Shown here: one piece after another, positions 27,625-37,148 of the stretch
Position numbering within the stretch: position 1 is the first letter of the stretch
Layout: each line of letters opens with the position of its first letter
DNA from: an uncultured Porphyromonas sp.
GTDB taxonomy: Bacteria > Bacteroidota > Bacteroidia > Bacteroidales > Porphyromonadaceae
DNA length: 64,000 nt
Assembly (NCBI RefSeq): GCF_938023125.1
Contig: NZ_CALHDW010000010.1
Span: 1 to 64,000, forward strand
Reading direction: 5' to 3'
Notes under the pieces: generated by a model
The model's input: only the letters and a program-made list of their open reading frames with translations
The model's database searches: none
Told to the model about the DNA's origin: nothing
Program-made: the position numbers and the translations under genes

Positions 27625-30600
27625 ATGAGTATATATAGTGCGGCCGTAAAGAAACCGGTTACCACGATACTTGTTTTCGTGGCGTTGGCCATCTTAGGTA
27701 TATTCTCCTTGCAGAAGTTGCCTATCGACCTCTATCCAAAGATCGAGACCAACAACATTATTGTCTTGACCACCTACCCCGGTGCAGGTCCGCAAGACGT
27801 GGAGGCAAACGTTACCGAGCCCATCGAAAATGCCCTCAACGGTATCGCTAATCAGAAGCATATTACGAGTGAGAGCCGTGAGAATGTCTCCATGGTTACC
27901 ATCCAATTTAATGAGGGTACAGACATGGAGGATGCCACCAATGACATCCGCGACAAACTCGGCCTCTTGAGCGAGAGTATGCCCGACGGGGCGCACGATC
28001 CCATGCTCTTTAAGTTTGGGGTAGACGATATCCCCGTACAGATCTTGGTGGCCACTGCTCGCGAGAGTACCCCGGGTCTCGACAAGATCCTCGAAGATAA
28101 GGTACTCAATGTACTTGGCCGTATCGATGGCGTAGGGAGTGTATCTTCCTCAGGTACCGTAAAGCGTCAAATACAAGTGTACTGCAATCCCTCTGCCTTG
28201 GAGGCTTATGGGCTTACCATCCAGCAGATCAGTGCGATTATTCGTGCCGAGAATAGCAACATCCCGGCAGGGCAAATCACCATTGGTAATGCCACCAACT
28301 CAATCCGTGTACAGGGCGAATTTACAGAACCTCGCCAGCTCGAAGACATCGTTGTACTAAGCCGAATGGGGCAGAATGTCTACCTGCGAGATGTGGCTCG
28401 TGTAGAGGACACCACGGCCGAGCAAATGCAAGAAGCCTACCTCAATGGAGAGCGAAGTGCCGCCATCATTGTAAACAAACAGAGTGGGGCCAACTCCGTA
28501 GAAATCTCTCGTAAGGTAGCAGAGGCATTGCCTAAGATTCAAGAGACGCTCCCTAGCGACGTCGAGATATTCTCGGTCGTCAACACCTCTCAATCAATTG
28601 TCAATACCATCTCAAGTTTGGGAGAAACCATCCTTATCACCTTTGCTGTGGTTATGCTGGTTGTCTTCCTCTTCTTAGGGCGTTGGCGTGCCACCATTAT
28701 CATTGTTCTTACCATCCCTATCTCCCTAGTAGGTTCGTTTATCTACCTCATGCTTACGGGCAATACGCTCAACATTATCTCCATGAGTTCACTCTCCATT
28801 GCTATCGGGATGGTGGTGGACGACGCCATCGTGGTCTTGGAGAATATTACCACGCATATAGAGAGAGGGAGCTACCCCAAGCAGGCAGCCGTGCATGCTA
28901 CCAACGAGGTGGCCATATCCGTATTTGCCTCTACTCTCACCATGCTTGCCGTCTTCTTGCCCCTTACGATGGTAGGCGGCATGACCGGGATTATGTTCCG
29001 CCAGTTGGGTTGGATTGTAAGTATCATCATGATCGTCTCCACTACGTGCGCGGTATTACTTACCCCTACCCTCTGCGCCCATTGGCTCCGCAGACGAGAC
29101 GCTAGCAATGAGAAGCCCAATTTCTTGGTTGCAAAGATGGAAAAGCTTCTTGGCAAGATCGAAAACTTCTATGTAAAGCTACTTCGTCTTACCCTTGCCC
29201 ATCGTACCATCACCGTACTCATTGCAATCGGAATTTTTGCCGGTAGTATTGCTCTTGGCTCCTTCATCAAGACGGACTTTATGCCCAAGAGTGATAGCAA
29301 CACTGCCACGGTACGTATAGATCTCCCTGTGGGGACGAATGTCAATATCGCTCGTGAAGTGGGCCTTGAGATCTCCAAGATTTGGAAAGAAAAGTACCCC
29401 GAAATGACCAATTGCAACTTTACCGTAGGGCAGGCCGATGCAAGCAATACCTTTGCAACACTCTCGGGGAGTGGCAACAACATCATTCGCTACAACATTG
29501 GCTTCTCAGACGCAGGAGATCGCAAGCGCTCGATCTACGAACTTGCCGATATGATGCGTGTCGACCTAGACAATTACCCCGGTATTAAGTCGTATGTGGT
29601 TACACCGGGCGGTGGCGGAGGCAACTTTGGCGGGCAAACAGCCGTATCGGTGGAACTATATGGCTACGACTTTGACAAAACCAACAAGGCCGCCAAAGAG
29701 GTAACCGAAGCCCTCCTCAAAAAAGCCTCTTGCTCCGAAGTTAATAGTGACCGCAATGAGGACATGCCCGAGTACTACATGGAGTTCGACCGTAGAAAAC
29801 TAGCCGAGCACGGGCTCACTATGGCTACGGCTGCCGGCTATATCTCGAGCAGTGTAACGGGGAGTCTTGCCTCTCACTTTAGAGAAGATGGGAATGAATA
29901 TGAGATACGAGTTCGCCTCGCTCCCGAGCACAGACGTTCTCTCGAAGACCTCAAGAATATACTCCTAGCCACCCCTTCGGGGCAGTTCGTTCGTTTGGGA
30001 GACTTGGGCACATTCCGCGAGCACTATACCCCTCCTACGATCAAGCGTAAAGACCGCGAACGTGTGATTACGCTCTCTACGGTAGCGGCAAATGGTGTAG
30101 CACTCTCTCAGTTGGTAAAGGATGCCAACGAGGTCATGAGTCACATAGATCTCCCACAAGGGGTGACCTATAAACTTGCCGGTAGCTATGAACAGCAACA
30201 AGAGTCGTTTACCGACCTTACCGTATTACTTGTACTCATTCTCATCCTCGTATACATCGTAATGGCGGCTCAGTTTGAGAGCCTTCTCGATCCCTTTGTT
30301 ATTATGTTCTCTGTGCCTTTTGCCTTTACAGGAGTAATACTCGGCTTGGTACTCACAGGGGTATCCCTTAGCTTGATTGCCTTTATCGGTGCAATTATGT
30401 TGGTGGGTATCGTGGTGAAAAACGGGATTGTACTTATCGACTACACCCGCCTTGGTAGAGAGCGAGGGCACAGTGTGCGCCGGTCTATTTTGATTGCAGG
30501 TCGCTCTCGTTTGCGTCCCGTGCTGATGACAACGCTCACCACCGTACTTGGTATGGTACCGATGGCTATTGGTATTGGCGAAGGTAGCGAGATGTGGCAA

Positions 30601-30753
30601 CCCATGGGGGTAACCGTGGCTTTCGGGCTTACCATCTCCACATTCGTAACGCTCGTGCTGATCCCCACCATATACGCATCGTTTACAGGACGAGAAATAA
30701 AAAGAGAGCGTCGTCGCTTATCTAAAGAACTAAAGAACAAAGCTAACTCGTGA
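27625..30753 (+). CDS. RND-family inner-membrane efflux pump (AcrB-like)
   Basis: A 1042-residue pump, full length for the family, with 12 expected transmembrane helices. The proton-relay Asp pair is present in GMVVDDAIVVLENI (about residues 396-409). The proximal motif VTTILVFVALAILGIFSLQKLPIDLYPKIE and the AYGLTIQQI porter segment are typical of HAE1-type multidrug exporters. Heavy-metal (CzcA) pumps usually differ in this region, so drugs, bile salts or other organic substrates are likelier. Confidence 0.92.
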   Translation: MSIYSAAVKKPVTTILVFVALAILGIFSLQKLPIDLYPKIETNNIIVLTTYPGAGPQDVEANVTEPIENALNGIANQKHITSESRENVSMVTIQFNEGTDMEDATNDIRDKLGLLSESMPDGAHDPMLFKFGVDDIPVQILVATARESTPGLDKILEDKVLNVLGRIDGVGSVSSSGTVKRQIQVYCNPSALEAYGLTIQQISAIIRAENSNIPAGQITIGNATNSIRVQGEFTEPRQLEDIVVLSRMGQNVYLRDVARVEDTTAEQMQEAYLNGERSAAIIVNKQSGANSVEISRKVAEALPKIQETLPSDVEIFSVVNTSQSIVNTISSLGETILITFAVVMLVVFLFLGRWRATIIIVLTIPISLVGSFIYLMLTGNTLNIISMSSLSIAIGMVVDDAIVVLENITTHIERGSYPKQAAVHATNEVAISVFASTLTMLAVFLPLTMVGGMTGIMFRQLGWIVSIIMIVSTTCAVLLTPTLCAHWLRRRDASNEKPNFLVAKMEKLLGKIENFYVKLLRLTLAHRTITVLIAIGIFAGSIALGSFIKTDFMPKSDSNTATVRIDLPVGTNVNIAREVGLEISKIWKEKYPEMTNCNFTVGQADASNTFATLSGSGNNIIRYNIGFSDAGDRKRSIYELADMMRVDLDNYPGIKSYVVTPGGGGGNFGGQTAVSVELYGYDFDKTNKAAKEVTEALLKKASCSEVNSDRNEDMPEYYMEFDRRKLAEHGLTMATAAGYISSSVTGSLASHFREDGNEYEIRVRLAPEHRRSLEDLKNILLATPSGQFVRLGDLGTFREHYTPPTIKRKDRERVITLSTVAANGVALSQLVKDANEVMSHIDLPQGVTYKLAGSYEQQQESFTDLTVLLVLILILVYIVMAAQFESLLDPFVIMFSVPFAFTGVILGLVLTGVSLSLIAFIGAIMLVGIVVKNGIVLIDYTRLGRERGHSVRRSILIAGRSRLRPVLMTTLTTVLGMVPMAIGIGEGSEMWQPMGVTVAFGLTISTFVTLVLIPTIYASFTGREIKRERRRLSKELKNKANS

Positions 30754-30757
30754 GTCT

Positions 30758-31060
30758 ATGAACCCCGATAAAATTATTTTCATCAGCTTCAACCAAGCTC
30801 TGCATGGGCTTGTGGTACGACTTCTGGAGCGTCACAATCTTCGTGGATACACCCAATGGGACGAAATCCGAGGAGTGGGCTCTCGTGGGGGAGAACCCCA
30901 CCAGGGGTCTCATGCTTGGCCTACGCTCAATGGAGCCTTGTTGGTAGCTTGTCCGGGTGCTATTGTGCCCACCATTCTGGAAGAACTACACGCTCTTGAT
31001 GAAAGCCAACCCCTACAAGGACTCCGGGCCTTTGTCTGGAATGTAGAGGCTTCTATCTAA
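30758..31060 (+). CDS. PII-like small protein linked to the RND pump
   Basis: This 100-residue cytoplasmic protein starts 5 bp after the RND pump stop. Its strand-helix-strand pattern (KIIFISFNQALHGLVVRLLE, GALLVACPGAIVPTILEEL, LRAFVWNVEASI) looks like the ferredoxin-like fold of PII/DUF3240-type proteins. It ends the operon before a strong terminator. DUF3240-like proteins next to metal-efflux RND genes are known in Proteobacteria. A trimeric sensor that regulates the pump or binds a metal is plausible but unproven; fold assignment by eye only. Confidence 0.6.
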   Translation: MNPDKIIFISFNQALHGLVVRLLERHNLRGYTQWDEIRGVGSRGGEPHQGSHAWPTLNGALLVACPGAIVPTILEELHALDESQPLQGLRAFVWNVEASI

Positions 31061-31101
31061 TCGACACTCTAAGGAGAGAGTGGCTAGCTCCTCCAGTTAC
31101 A

Positions 31102-31143
31102 CTGCATGTCCCCTCCCGCTGGAGAGGGCATGCAGTTTTTTGT
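31102..31143 (+). terminator. Strong Rho-independent terminator of the RND operon
   Basis: A 15-bp stem (31102-31116 with 31121-31135; one mismatch and one wobble) has loop CGCT and is followed by TTTTTTGTT. It isolates the helicase gene from the RND operon. Confidence 0.95.
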
Positions 31144-31178
31144 TGCCTCTCTCCTCGCCTTCCTAGATCCATAATCCC

Positions 31179-31207
31179 TTGTAGAGGAAGGATTTTTCTT
31201 ATTTTTG
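31179..31207 (+). promoter_or_regulatory. Bacteroidetes-type promoter of the helicase-nuclease gene
   Basis: TTG (31179-31181), 18-bp spacer, TATTTTTG (31200-31207). Predicted start near 31213, 20 nt before the ATG. The gene is therefore a stand-alone transcription unit. Confidence 0.72.
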
Positions 31208-31233
31208 CAAGCTAAAGAATAGCTTTTTTACTT

Positions 31234-33993
31234 ATGCAATCATTGTCAGAATCATTGATTCTCCTCAATGGAGAGCCCAAGACCTCACAGATTGATTCTA
31301 TAGTGAGATATAATACTCAGGTCTATCGAGTCTATTTTAAGAACAATCCTAAGTTCTATTATACCTATACTATAGATAAAGTTGTTTGGTTTTCTAATCC
31401 CAGGAGATTGGTTCCTGAGTTGCATAAGGTTTACTATAAAGATGTTTTGCAAAGTGATATCGCCGAGATACTTCGTTTCGAGATGCTAGGAATGGTATAT
31501 TGGCGTATTAAGTACAAGAGAGGCCATGAAATAGAAAGTCCGGATGGAGTGGTAAAAGTCTTCGCTTCTTGCCTAGATGACAACGTTTGTAAAACTATTT
31601 TTGGCTACGTGCAGAGTATTGCTGCTATAAATCCTCTTGGGAAAGAGAAAGGTCAAGGCTTTCTTTCCGCAAAGTATGAAACAATCAGTTTCCTAGATGA
31701 TAGGACTGCTGCTGCCTGCTACCTCAATCCTAAAAAATACCCTGTAAAAGGGCTACGGCACAAAGATTTGATCTATCCCTTTGGGCTCAACCAGAGCCAG
31801 AAGAGAGCCGTAGAGAGAGCTTTTGAACATCAAATCAGCGTGATACAAGGACCTCCGGGTACCGGGAAAACACAGACCATCCTCAATATCATAGCAAATA
31901 TTGTAAAGATGGGGAAAACGGTAATGGTCGTGTCTAATAATAATTCCGCTATAGCCAATGTCTGGGAGAAACTAAAGAAGTACGAGCTCTCTTTTATTGT
32001 CGCAAGTCTTGGTAGCAATGAAAACAAAGCAGAGTTTTTTCATAATCAACCATCCATTCCCGCAATTCTAGAAGATTGGCTATGCTCCTCGTCCGACTGT
32101 ATGGCTCAAGCAAAGGAACTACATCTTATCTTAGAGAGGCTCAATAAGGTGTTTTCTTTGCAAAATGAGCAGGCTGAGCTAAAACAACAAAGAGAGGCTA
32201 TATCGCTTGAATGGAAGCACTTCTGTCAGAGACATAAACTCGAGGAAGATGCCCCATTACAGAAGGTTATGAAATCTTCTCGCCTTATGCGCTTATGGCT
32301 CCAATGTCAACTGGTAACCAAAGGAGATTCGTTAGTTACTGATAATTCTTTTGCGACATTCAAACATCAAATAAAGAAGCTCTGGTTGTATCTTATTTGT
32401 AAGTATGTATTGAGACTTCGGCATAAGTTTAGAAAGAACAGCCTCATCTCCCTCGAAACTGAACTTCAAAAACTCTATTATCAGAACTATCATAAAGAAA
32501 TAGAGTATCGTCTAGAAGAAATAAAGCAGGAGTTGGCTTCTTATGATACTAATGGGCTAATGAAAAAGGTATCTAAAGACTCTATGAACCTCTTCAGAGC
32601 CTCTCTTTATGATAAGTATAAAAGTAAAAAGTCAGCAAGAGGCCTATTCTCCTTAGAGACTGCGGAGTCTTGTGGAGTCTCTTTTTTGGAGCAATACCCC
32701 GTAGTCCTCAGTACGACTTTCTCCGCTCATAGTTGTCTCTTTGGTAATGAATTGTATGACTATGTGATAATGGACGAGGCTTCACAGGTATCTATAGATA
32801 CGGCGGTTTTGGCATTGTCTTGTGCCCAGAATGCTGTAATTGTAGGGGATACCTTACAACTCCCTAATGTAATAACAGCAGAAGACAAAGAGAAAATGGA
32901 TGTCGTCATGAGGGAATACAAAGTCCCCAGTGGCTATGATTGCGCTAAGAATAGCTTCTTGCAGTCTATTTGCTCCGTGATAGAAAATATCCCTCAAACG
33001 CTTCTTCGAGAGCATTATCGTTGTCATCCCCGAATAATCAATTTCTGCAATCAGAAGTTTTACGGAGAGAAATTGCTTATAATGACTCAAGACAATGGAG
33101 AGGTAGATGCTCTCTGTGCTTTTAAGACTGCCCCTGGTAACCATGCTTTTGATCATTACAATCAACGAGAAATAGATGTGGTAAAACAGGAAGTCTTACC
33201 CATACTTGAAGGGGCTAATGATATTGGAATTATCTCTCCTTACAACCATCAGATCAGTGGATTTCAGGAGTCCATTCCGGATATAGAAGCGGCTACAATC
33301 CATAAATATCAAGGGAGAGAAAAGGACATAATTATCTTGAGTGTAGTAGATAATAAGATTAGCACATTTGCAGATGATCCTAATCTTCTTAATGTTGCTG
33401 TATCTCGTGCTAAGAAGAAATTTTGTCTTGTAGTTACAGGAAATGAACAGGTAAGACATGGGAACATATCAGATCTACTAGACTATATTAGCTACAATAA
33501 TTGCTCCGTTACCGAGAGTAAAGTTGCATCGATATTTGATAATCTCTACGAGCAATATACCAAACAGCGGATGGATCTGCTTAAAGGCTATCCAAAGGTA
33601 TCAGAGTATGTATCAGAAAATCTTACGTATTCTGCCATTTGTAGGGTTGTGGACTCAAGAGATCTCTTCTCGTGCCTCAAAGTCCTTTGCCATATCCCTC
33701 TACGGCAGATTATAAAAGACACTTCATTGATGACGCCCGAAGAACTCCAATATGCAGGGAATTACAATACACATGTAGATTTCCTTTTGGTGAATAGAGC
33801 TAGTAAGAAGCCCGTCTTGGCAATAGAAACAGATGGATATTCTTATCACCATGATGGCACTTCTCAGCATAAAAGGGATGAGTTGAAAGATCATATTTTT
33901 CAATCTTATGCAATACCTCTCTTGAGATTATCTACAAAGGGAAGTTGCGAAGAAGAGCGGATTGAAGCAAGTCTAATAGAGATATTAGGATAA
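31234..33993 (+). CDS. SF1 (DNA2/NAM7-like) helicase fused to a PD-(D/E)XK-like DUF2726 nuclease domain
   Basis: A 919-residue protein. A novel N-terminal domain (1-180) is followed by Walker A GPPGTGKT (206-213), a long mostly helical insert (about 265-480), Walker B YVIMDEAS (510-517), motif LREHYRCHPR (591-600), the KYQGREKDIIILS segment (691-703) and VAVSRAKKKF (721-730), all typical of UPF1/DNA2-type SF1 helicases. The C-terminus (about 845-905) resembles DUF2726/Vsr-type endonuclease folds: HVDFLLV, then AIETDGYSYH and RDELKDH (candidate catalytic D849, E865, D867). It is clearly AT-richer than its neighbours and has its own promoter and no partners, suggesting transfer. Helicase-nuclease fusions of this design occur in single-gene phage defence (for example Hhe). 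That role is inferred. Confidence 0.8.
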   Translation: MQSLSESLILLNGEPKTSQIDSIVRYNTQVYRVYFKNNPKFYYTYTIDKVVWFSNPRRLVPELHKVYYKDVLQSDIAEILRFEMLGMVYWRIKYKRGHEIESPDGVVKVFASCLDDNVCKTIFGYVQSIAAINPLGKEKGQGFLSAKYETISFLDDRTAAACYLNPKKYPVKGLRHKDLIYPFGLNQSQKRAVERAFEHQISVIQGPPGTGKTQTILNIIANIVKMGKTVMVVSNNNSAIANVWEKLKKYELSFIVASLGSNENKAEFFHNQPSIPAILEDWLCSSSDCMAQAKELHLILERLNKVFSLQNEQAELKQQREAISLEWKHFCQRHKLEEDAPLQKVMKSSRLMRLWLQCQLVTKGDSLVTDNSFATFKHQIKKLWLYLICKYVLRLRHKFRKNSLISLETELQKLYYQNYHKEIEYRLEEIKQELASYDTNGLMKKVSKDSMNLFRASLYDKYKSKKSARGLFSLETAESCGVSFLEQYPVVLSTTFSAHSCLFGNELYDYVIMDEASQVSIDTAVLALSCAQNAVIVGDTLQLPNVITAEDKEKMDVVMREYKVPSGYDCAKNSFLQSICSVIENIPQTLLREHYRCHPRIINFCNQKFYGEKLLIMTQDNGEVDALCAFKTAPGNHAFDHYNQREIDVVKQEVLPILEGANDIGIISPYNHQISGFQESIPDIEAATIHKYQGREKDIIILSVVDNKISTFADDPNLLNVAVSRAKKKFCLVVTGNEQVRHGNISDLLDYISYNNCSVTESKVASIFDNLYEQYTKQRMDLLKGYPKVSEYVSENLTYSAICRVVDSRDLFSCLKVLCHIPLRQIIKDTSLMTPEELQYAGNYNTHVDFLLVNRASKKPVLAIETDGYSYHHDGTSQHKRDELKDHIFQSYAIPLLRLSTKGSCEEERIEASLIEILG

Positions 33994-34514
33994 TCTATCC
34001 TGCCACAAGTCCTATAAAAGGAATCGGGGCCGTGGTTAGAACCACAACCCCGACAAACTCTGATAAGTCTAAAAGAGTAGAGAGAAATAGTCTAAAACGG
34101 CACATCTGCTCTACCCTTTTTCTTTAATCAAAGCAGATCTTAACCAAATAGTTCTCTCGGGAGAGAGAGAAAAAACCTCAGGCAAAACTTTTTCTATTAC
34201 CACCCAGAACAGGATCCTACTTCTAGCTGAAAAATAAAAAAGTTTTGGGCAGCATCGGGATTATTTTCAGCTAAAAGGGGTCGGACTTGTAGCTGGTTTT
34301 CTCGCTCCCCTCCCCTCTCGGCGAAAAAAAGATGTTCCTATAGTGGATACCTCATAGAGAGAGAGTCCAGCATCATGGGGCACTCAAAAGAGGGAGCCTT
34401 TACCTTGCGATGAAACTATTTTCCCACAACAAATCCACTAGAAGTCCTAGACTATAAAATTTCTCCACAAGCCTGTTGGGGACTATCCATTCGAGCCCCT
34501 CTCTTTTAGGCATA
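33994..34514. other. Intergenic region with hairpins
   Basis: There is no gene between the helicase and the terminator of the 4-hydroxybutyrate operon. A hairpin with TCGGGG/CCCCGA outer arms and GTGGT/ACCAC inner arms (about 34025-34054) may end the helicase message, although it lacks a T run on the plus strand. An AT-rich inverted repeat is listed separately. Confidence 0.5.
34225..34272. repeat. AT-rich inverted repeat with GGGCAG in the loop
   Basis: AGCTGAAAAATAA (34225-34237) pairs with TTATTTTCAGCT (34261-34272), one bulged A. The loop contains TTTTGGGCAGCAT. It shares this motif and its AT-rich palindromic form with the patches near 12439 and 24655. Confidence 0.5.
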
Positions 34515-34557
34515 CAAAAAAAGAGGAAGCCACCCCAGAAAAGGAGCGACTTCCTCT
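34515..34557 (-). terminator. Rho-independent terminator of the 4-hydroxybutyrate operon
   Basis: On the minus strand AGAGGAAG (34557-34550) pairs with CTTCCTCT (34529-34522), with partial inner pairing, and is followed by TTTTTTT. It lies 60 bp after the sucD stop. Confidence 0.88.
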
Positions 34558-34618
34558 ATAAGGTAGGAGGAGTAAGATACTAGATCACACCTCCCCTATT
34601 CTCTACATTGAGAATATC

Positions 34619-35977
34619 TTAGAGTTCCCAAATTTCTTGGTCATTGGGCACCTTGATCGCAGGATTCAGAGGAGCGATACGAGAGATATTCATGAGGTGC
34701 TTGTAGGTAAAGTTCTCAGAAATTGAGTTGTTACCCCAAGAACCGCAACCCAACGTATTGGTTACGTTAAGACCATTCTGGATGTGACCACCGGCCGTTG
34801 TTGCACTAGGAGCGTTAACAACGATACGAGAAACCGTAGCCTTAGACCCTGTAAGGATGATGTGAGCTTGGTTGTTTGAGTGGATGGCACAAGAGTGACC
34901 GTTACCTTCGTTAGCAAGATTGCGGCATGCAATATCCACACCTTCTTCGAAGTACTTGTAGCTGAGTGCGCACATTACGGGGCACATCTTTTCGCGACAG
35001 ATTACATCTTCTTCACCAACTCCGTTAGCTTCTACGATGATTACACGAGAGCCTTCGGGTACGTTGATACCAGCCATCTTAGCGATCTTTTGAACGCCTT
35101 GACCTACAACGTCCTTATTGATAGGACCGTTGTTTTGGAAGAGAAGATCACGCATCTTCTTACCTTCTTCTTCTGTACAGATGTAAGCACCACGCTTGCG
35201 GAGAGCTGCGAAAACAGCATCCTTATCAGCTTCGTTATAGATAACACTTTGCTCACCGGTGCAGATGATACCATTGTCGTAAGAACGACCATAGATAACC
35301 TTTTCTGCAGCATCTTCGAAGTCGATATCGCTATCGAAGATAACCTGTACGTTACCGGCACCTACACCATAAGAGGGCTTACCGCTAGAGTAGGCGCTCT
35401 TAACCATAGCCATACCACCGGTAGCAACTACTACGTCTACAGCGCCCATAAGCTGCTGAGTCATTTCGATGCTGGGCTCTTCAATTACTTGTACCATACC
35501 TTCGGGTACGTTGAAAGGCTTGATAGCTTCGAGGATGAGGTCAACGGCGTGCTTAGAGCACTTCTTAGAACGGGGGTGCGGAGAGATAATGATGGCGTTG
35601 CAAGTCTTCAATGCAAAGATGATGTTACTCATAGGAGTAACGATAGGGTTGGTAGTAGGAGTAACAGCACCAACTACACCCATAGGCTTAGCGATCTCAA
35701 TCATACCCGTACGTTCGTCGATGTTGAGAATGCCTACCGACTTCTTGTCGTGAAGATTGTACCAAACACCCTTAGACTTACCACGATTCTTAGACACCTT
35801 GTCTTCGTAAACACCCATACCGGTTTCGTCTACGGCTTCGCGAGCAAGCATTTCTGCGTTTTCGTAAATTACTTTAGCAGCAGCACGGCAGATGTTGTCT
35901 ACAGATTGCTGGTTGTGAGTAGCTTGGTACTCCTTCTGGGCCTTGCGAGCAAGAGCCACCATTTCTTTGATTTCCAT
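34619..35977 (-). CDS. sucD: CoA-dependent succinate-semialdehyde dehydrogenase
   Basis: This 452-residue CoA-acylating aldehyde dehydrogenase reduces succinyl-CoA to succinate semialdehyde. The catalytic Cys is in DNGIICTGEQS (about C239); VGAVTPTTNPIVTPM and YGVGAGNVQVIFD are typical of the SucD/AdhE-type acylating family. It is the last gene of the operon. In P. gingivalis the same enzyme starts the succinyl-CoA to butyrate route, and the gene neighbours here match. Strong codon bias suggests high expression. Confidence 0.93.
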   Translation of the reverse strand: MEIKEMVALARKAQKEYQATHNQQSVDNICRAAAKVIYENAEMLAREAVDETGMGVYEDKVSKNRGKSKGVWYNLHDKKSVGILNIDERTGMIEIAKPMGVVGAVTPTTNPIVTPMSNIIFALKTCNAIIISPHPRSKKCSKHAVDLILEAIKPFNVPEGMVQVIEEPSIEMTQQLMGAVDVVVATGGMAMVKSAYSSGKPSYGVGAGNVQVIFDSDIDFEDAAEKVIYGRSYDNGIICTGEQSVIYNEADKDAVFAALRKRGAYICTEEEGKKMRDLLFQNNGPINKDVVGQGVQKIAKMAGINVPEGSRVIIVEANGVGEEDVICREKMCPVMCALSYKYFEEGVDIACRNLANEGNGHSCAIHSNNQAHIILTGSKATVSRIVVNAPSATTAGGHIQNGLNVTNTLGCGSWGNNSISENFTYKHLMNISRIAPLNPAIKVPNDQEIWEL

Positions 35978-36024
35978 TGGATTTATTCTATAACTATAGT
36001 TTATGATATTCCGGACTTTCCCAA

Positions 36025-37140
36025 TTAAAAGAGACGATCGTAAATACCTTCGATCTCCTCTACACTAAAGGGAACATAGTTGTTTTTGAGCAAACGTTGC
36101 TGAGTAACGAGTACAGACTCAGCGAAACCACGACGTTCTTCGGGCTTCATGCCATACTCCTTGAGGGGCCTACGGCTGATAAGCTGACCGAGCAAGCCAT
36201 CAAGATCGTCGTATACCTTATCTACCGTAGTGCCGAGCAACTGAGCCAAGTGAGCCTCTAGAGGTGCGATGGTGCCCTTAGGATCCTTAGCGTGATAGAG
36301 CTTGAATACTTCAGTAAAGAACTGGTAGTTAGCTTCTCCGTGGGGCACGTGGTAGTTACCACCCAAGGGATAAGAGAGGGCGTGTACAGCCCCTACACCG
36401 GCATTACCAAAGGCAATACCCGCCATGTTGGCAGCGATAAGCATATCGGCAGCGTACTTGTGACGTTCTTCAGGAGAGGTAGCAGCGATCTTCTTGAATA
36501 CGTCAATAATGGTATCCATTGCAGCAACGCTGAATATGCGTGTATAGGGATTGCTCTTTGGAGACACGTAAGACTCTACAGCGTGGATGAGGGCGTCGAT
36601 AGACGAAGCTGCATAGAAGCGGAAAGGCAACCCGGCGAGAAGCTCGGGAATGATAACAGCATCATCAGCCACAATCACGTCATCAGCAAGACCCATCTTG
36701 GTGTGGCGTGACTTAATCTCTGCAATAGAAATATTGGTTACTTCGCTACCGGTACCGCAAGTGGTGGGTACAATCACGAGTTGACGATCCTTTACGAGGG
36801 GGATTTTGTGGTCAAAAGCATCCATTACATCAGTAAGGCCTTTGATAACAAAGAGCTTAGCGATGTCGATAACCGTACCACCACCGATGGCGACTACACG
36901 ACGGAAAGGAGCATCACCGAGGTCGCGGAGGATGCTATTCATCATCTCATCGGAGGGTTCTCCCTGGCCATACTTCTCCTGCATTACAAAGCGGCAGGGG
37001 AGACCAAGTTTCTCCATAAAAGGTTGATAAATGAACTCGTTAGTCAATACGAGGTCGTGCTCATTGAGCTCAAAATCCTTTGCAAACTCGGCAAAAGTTT
37101 CCGAGCGATGCAACTTAGTGCTTAGCTTAAATAATAGCAT
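36025..37140 (-). CDS. 4hbD: NAD-dependent 4-hydroxybutyrate dehydrogenase
   Basis: This 371-residue iron-containing (group III) alcohol dehydrogenase reduces succinate semialdehyde to 4-hydroxybutyrate with NADH. NAD-binding motif: GGGTVIDIAKLF. Metal-binding His residues lie in SSIDALIHAVESYVS and LSYPLGGNYHVPHGEANYQ. Operon position between the CoA-transferase (8 bp upstream) and sucD settles the substrate. Confidence 0.92.
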   Translation of the reverse strand: MLLFKLSTKLHRSETFAEFAKDFELNEHDLVLTNEFIYQPFMEKLGLPCRFVMQEKYGQGEPSDEMMNSILRDLGDAPFRRVVAIGGGTVIDIAKLFVIKGLTDVMDAFDHKIPLVKDRQLVIVPTTCGTGSEVTNISIAEIKSRHTKMGLADDVIVADDAVIIPELLAGLPFRFYAASSIDALIHAVESYVSPKSNPYTRIFSVAAMDTIIDVFKKIAATSPEERHKYAADMLIAANMAGIAFGNAGVGAVHALSYPLGGNYHVPHGEANYQFFTEVFKLYHAKDPKGTIAPLEAHLAQLLGTTVDKVYDDLDGLLGQLISRRPLKEYGMKPEERRGFAESVLVTQQRLLKNNYVPFSVEEIEGIYDRLF

Positions 37141-37148
37141 GGATTGGT

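Noticed and set aside
34880..36028. 382-codon open frame antisense to sucD
   Set aside because: Same reason: sucD is certain, and the opposite frame is biased and without domains.
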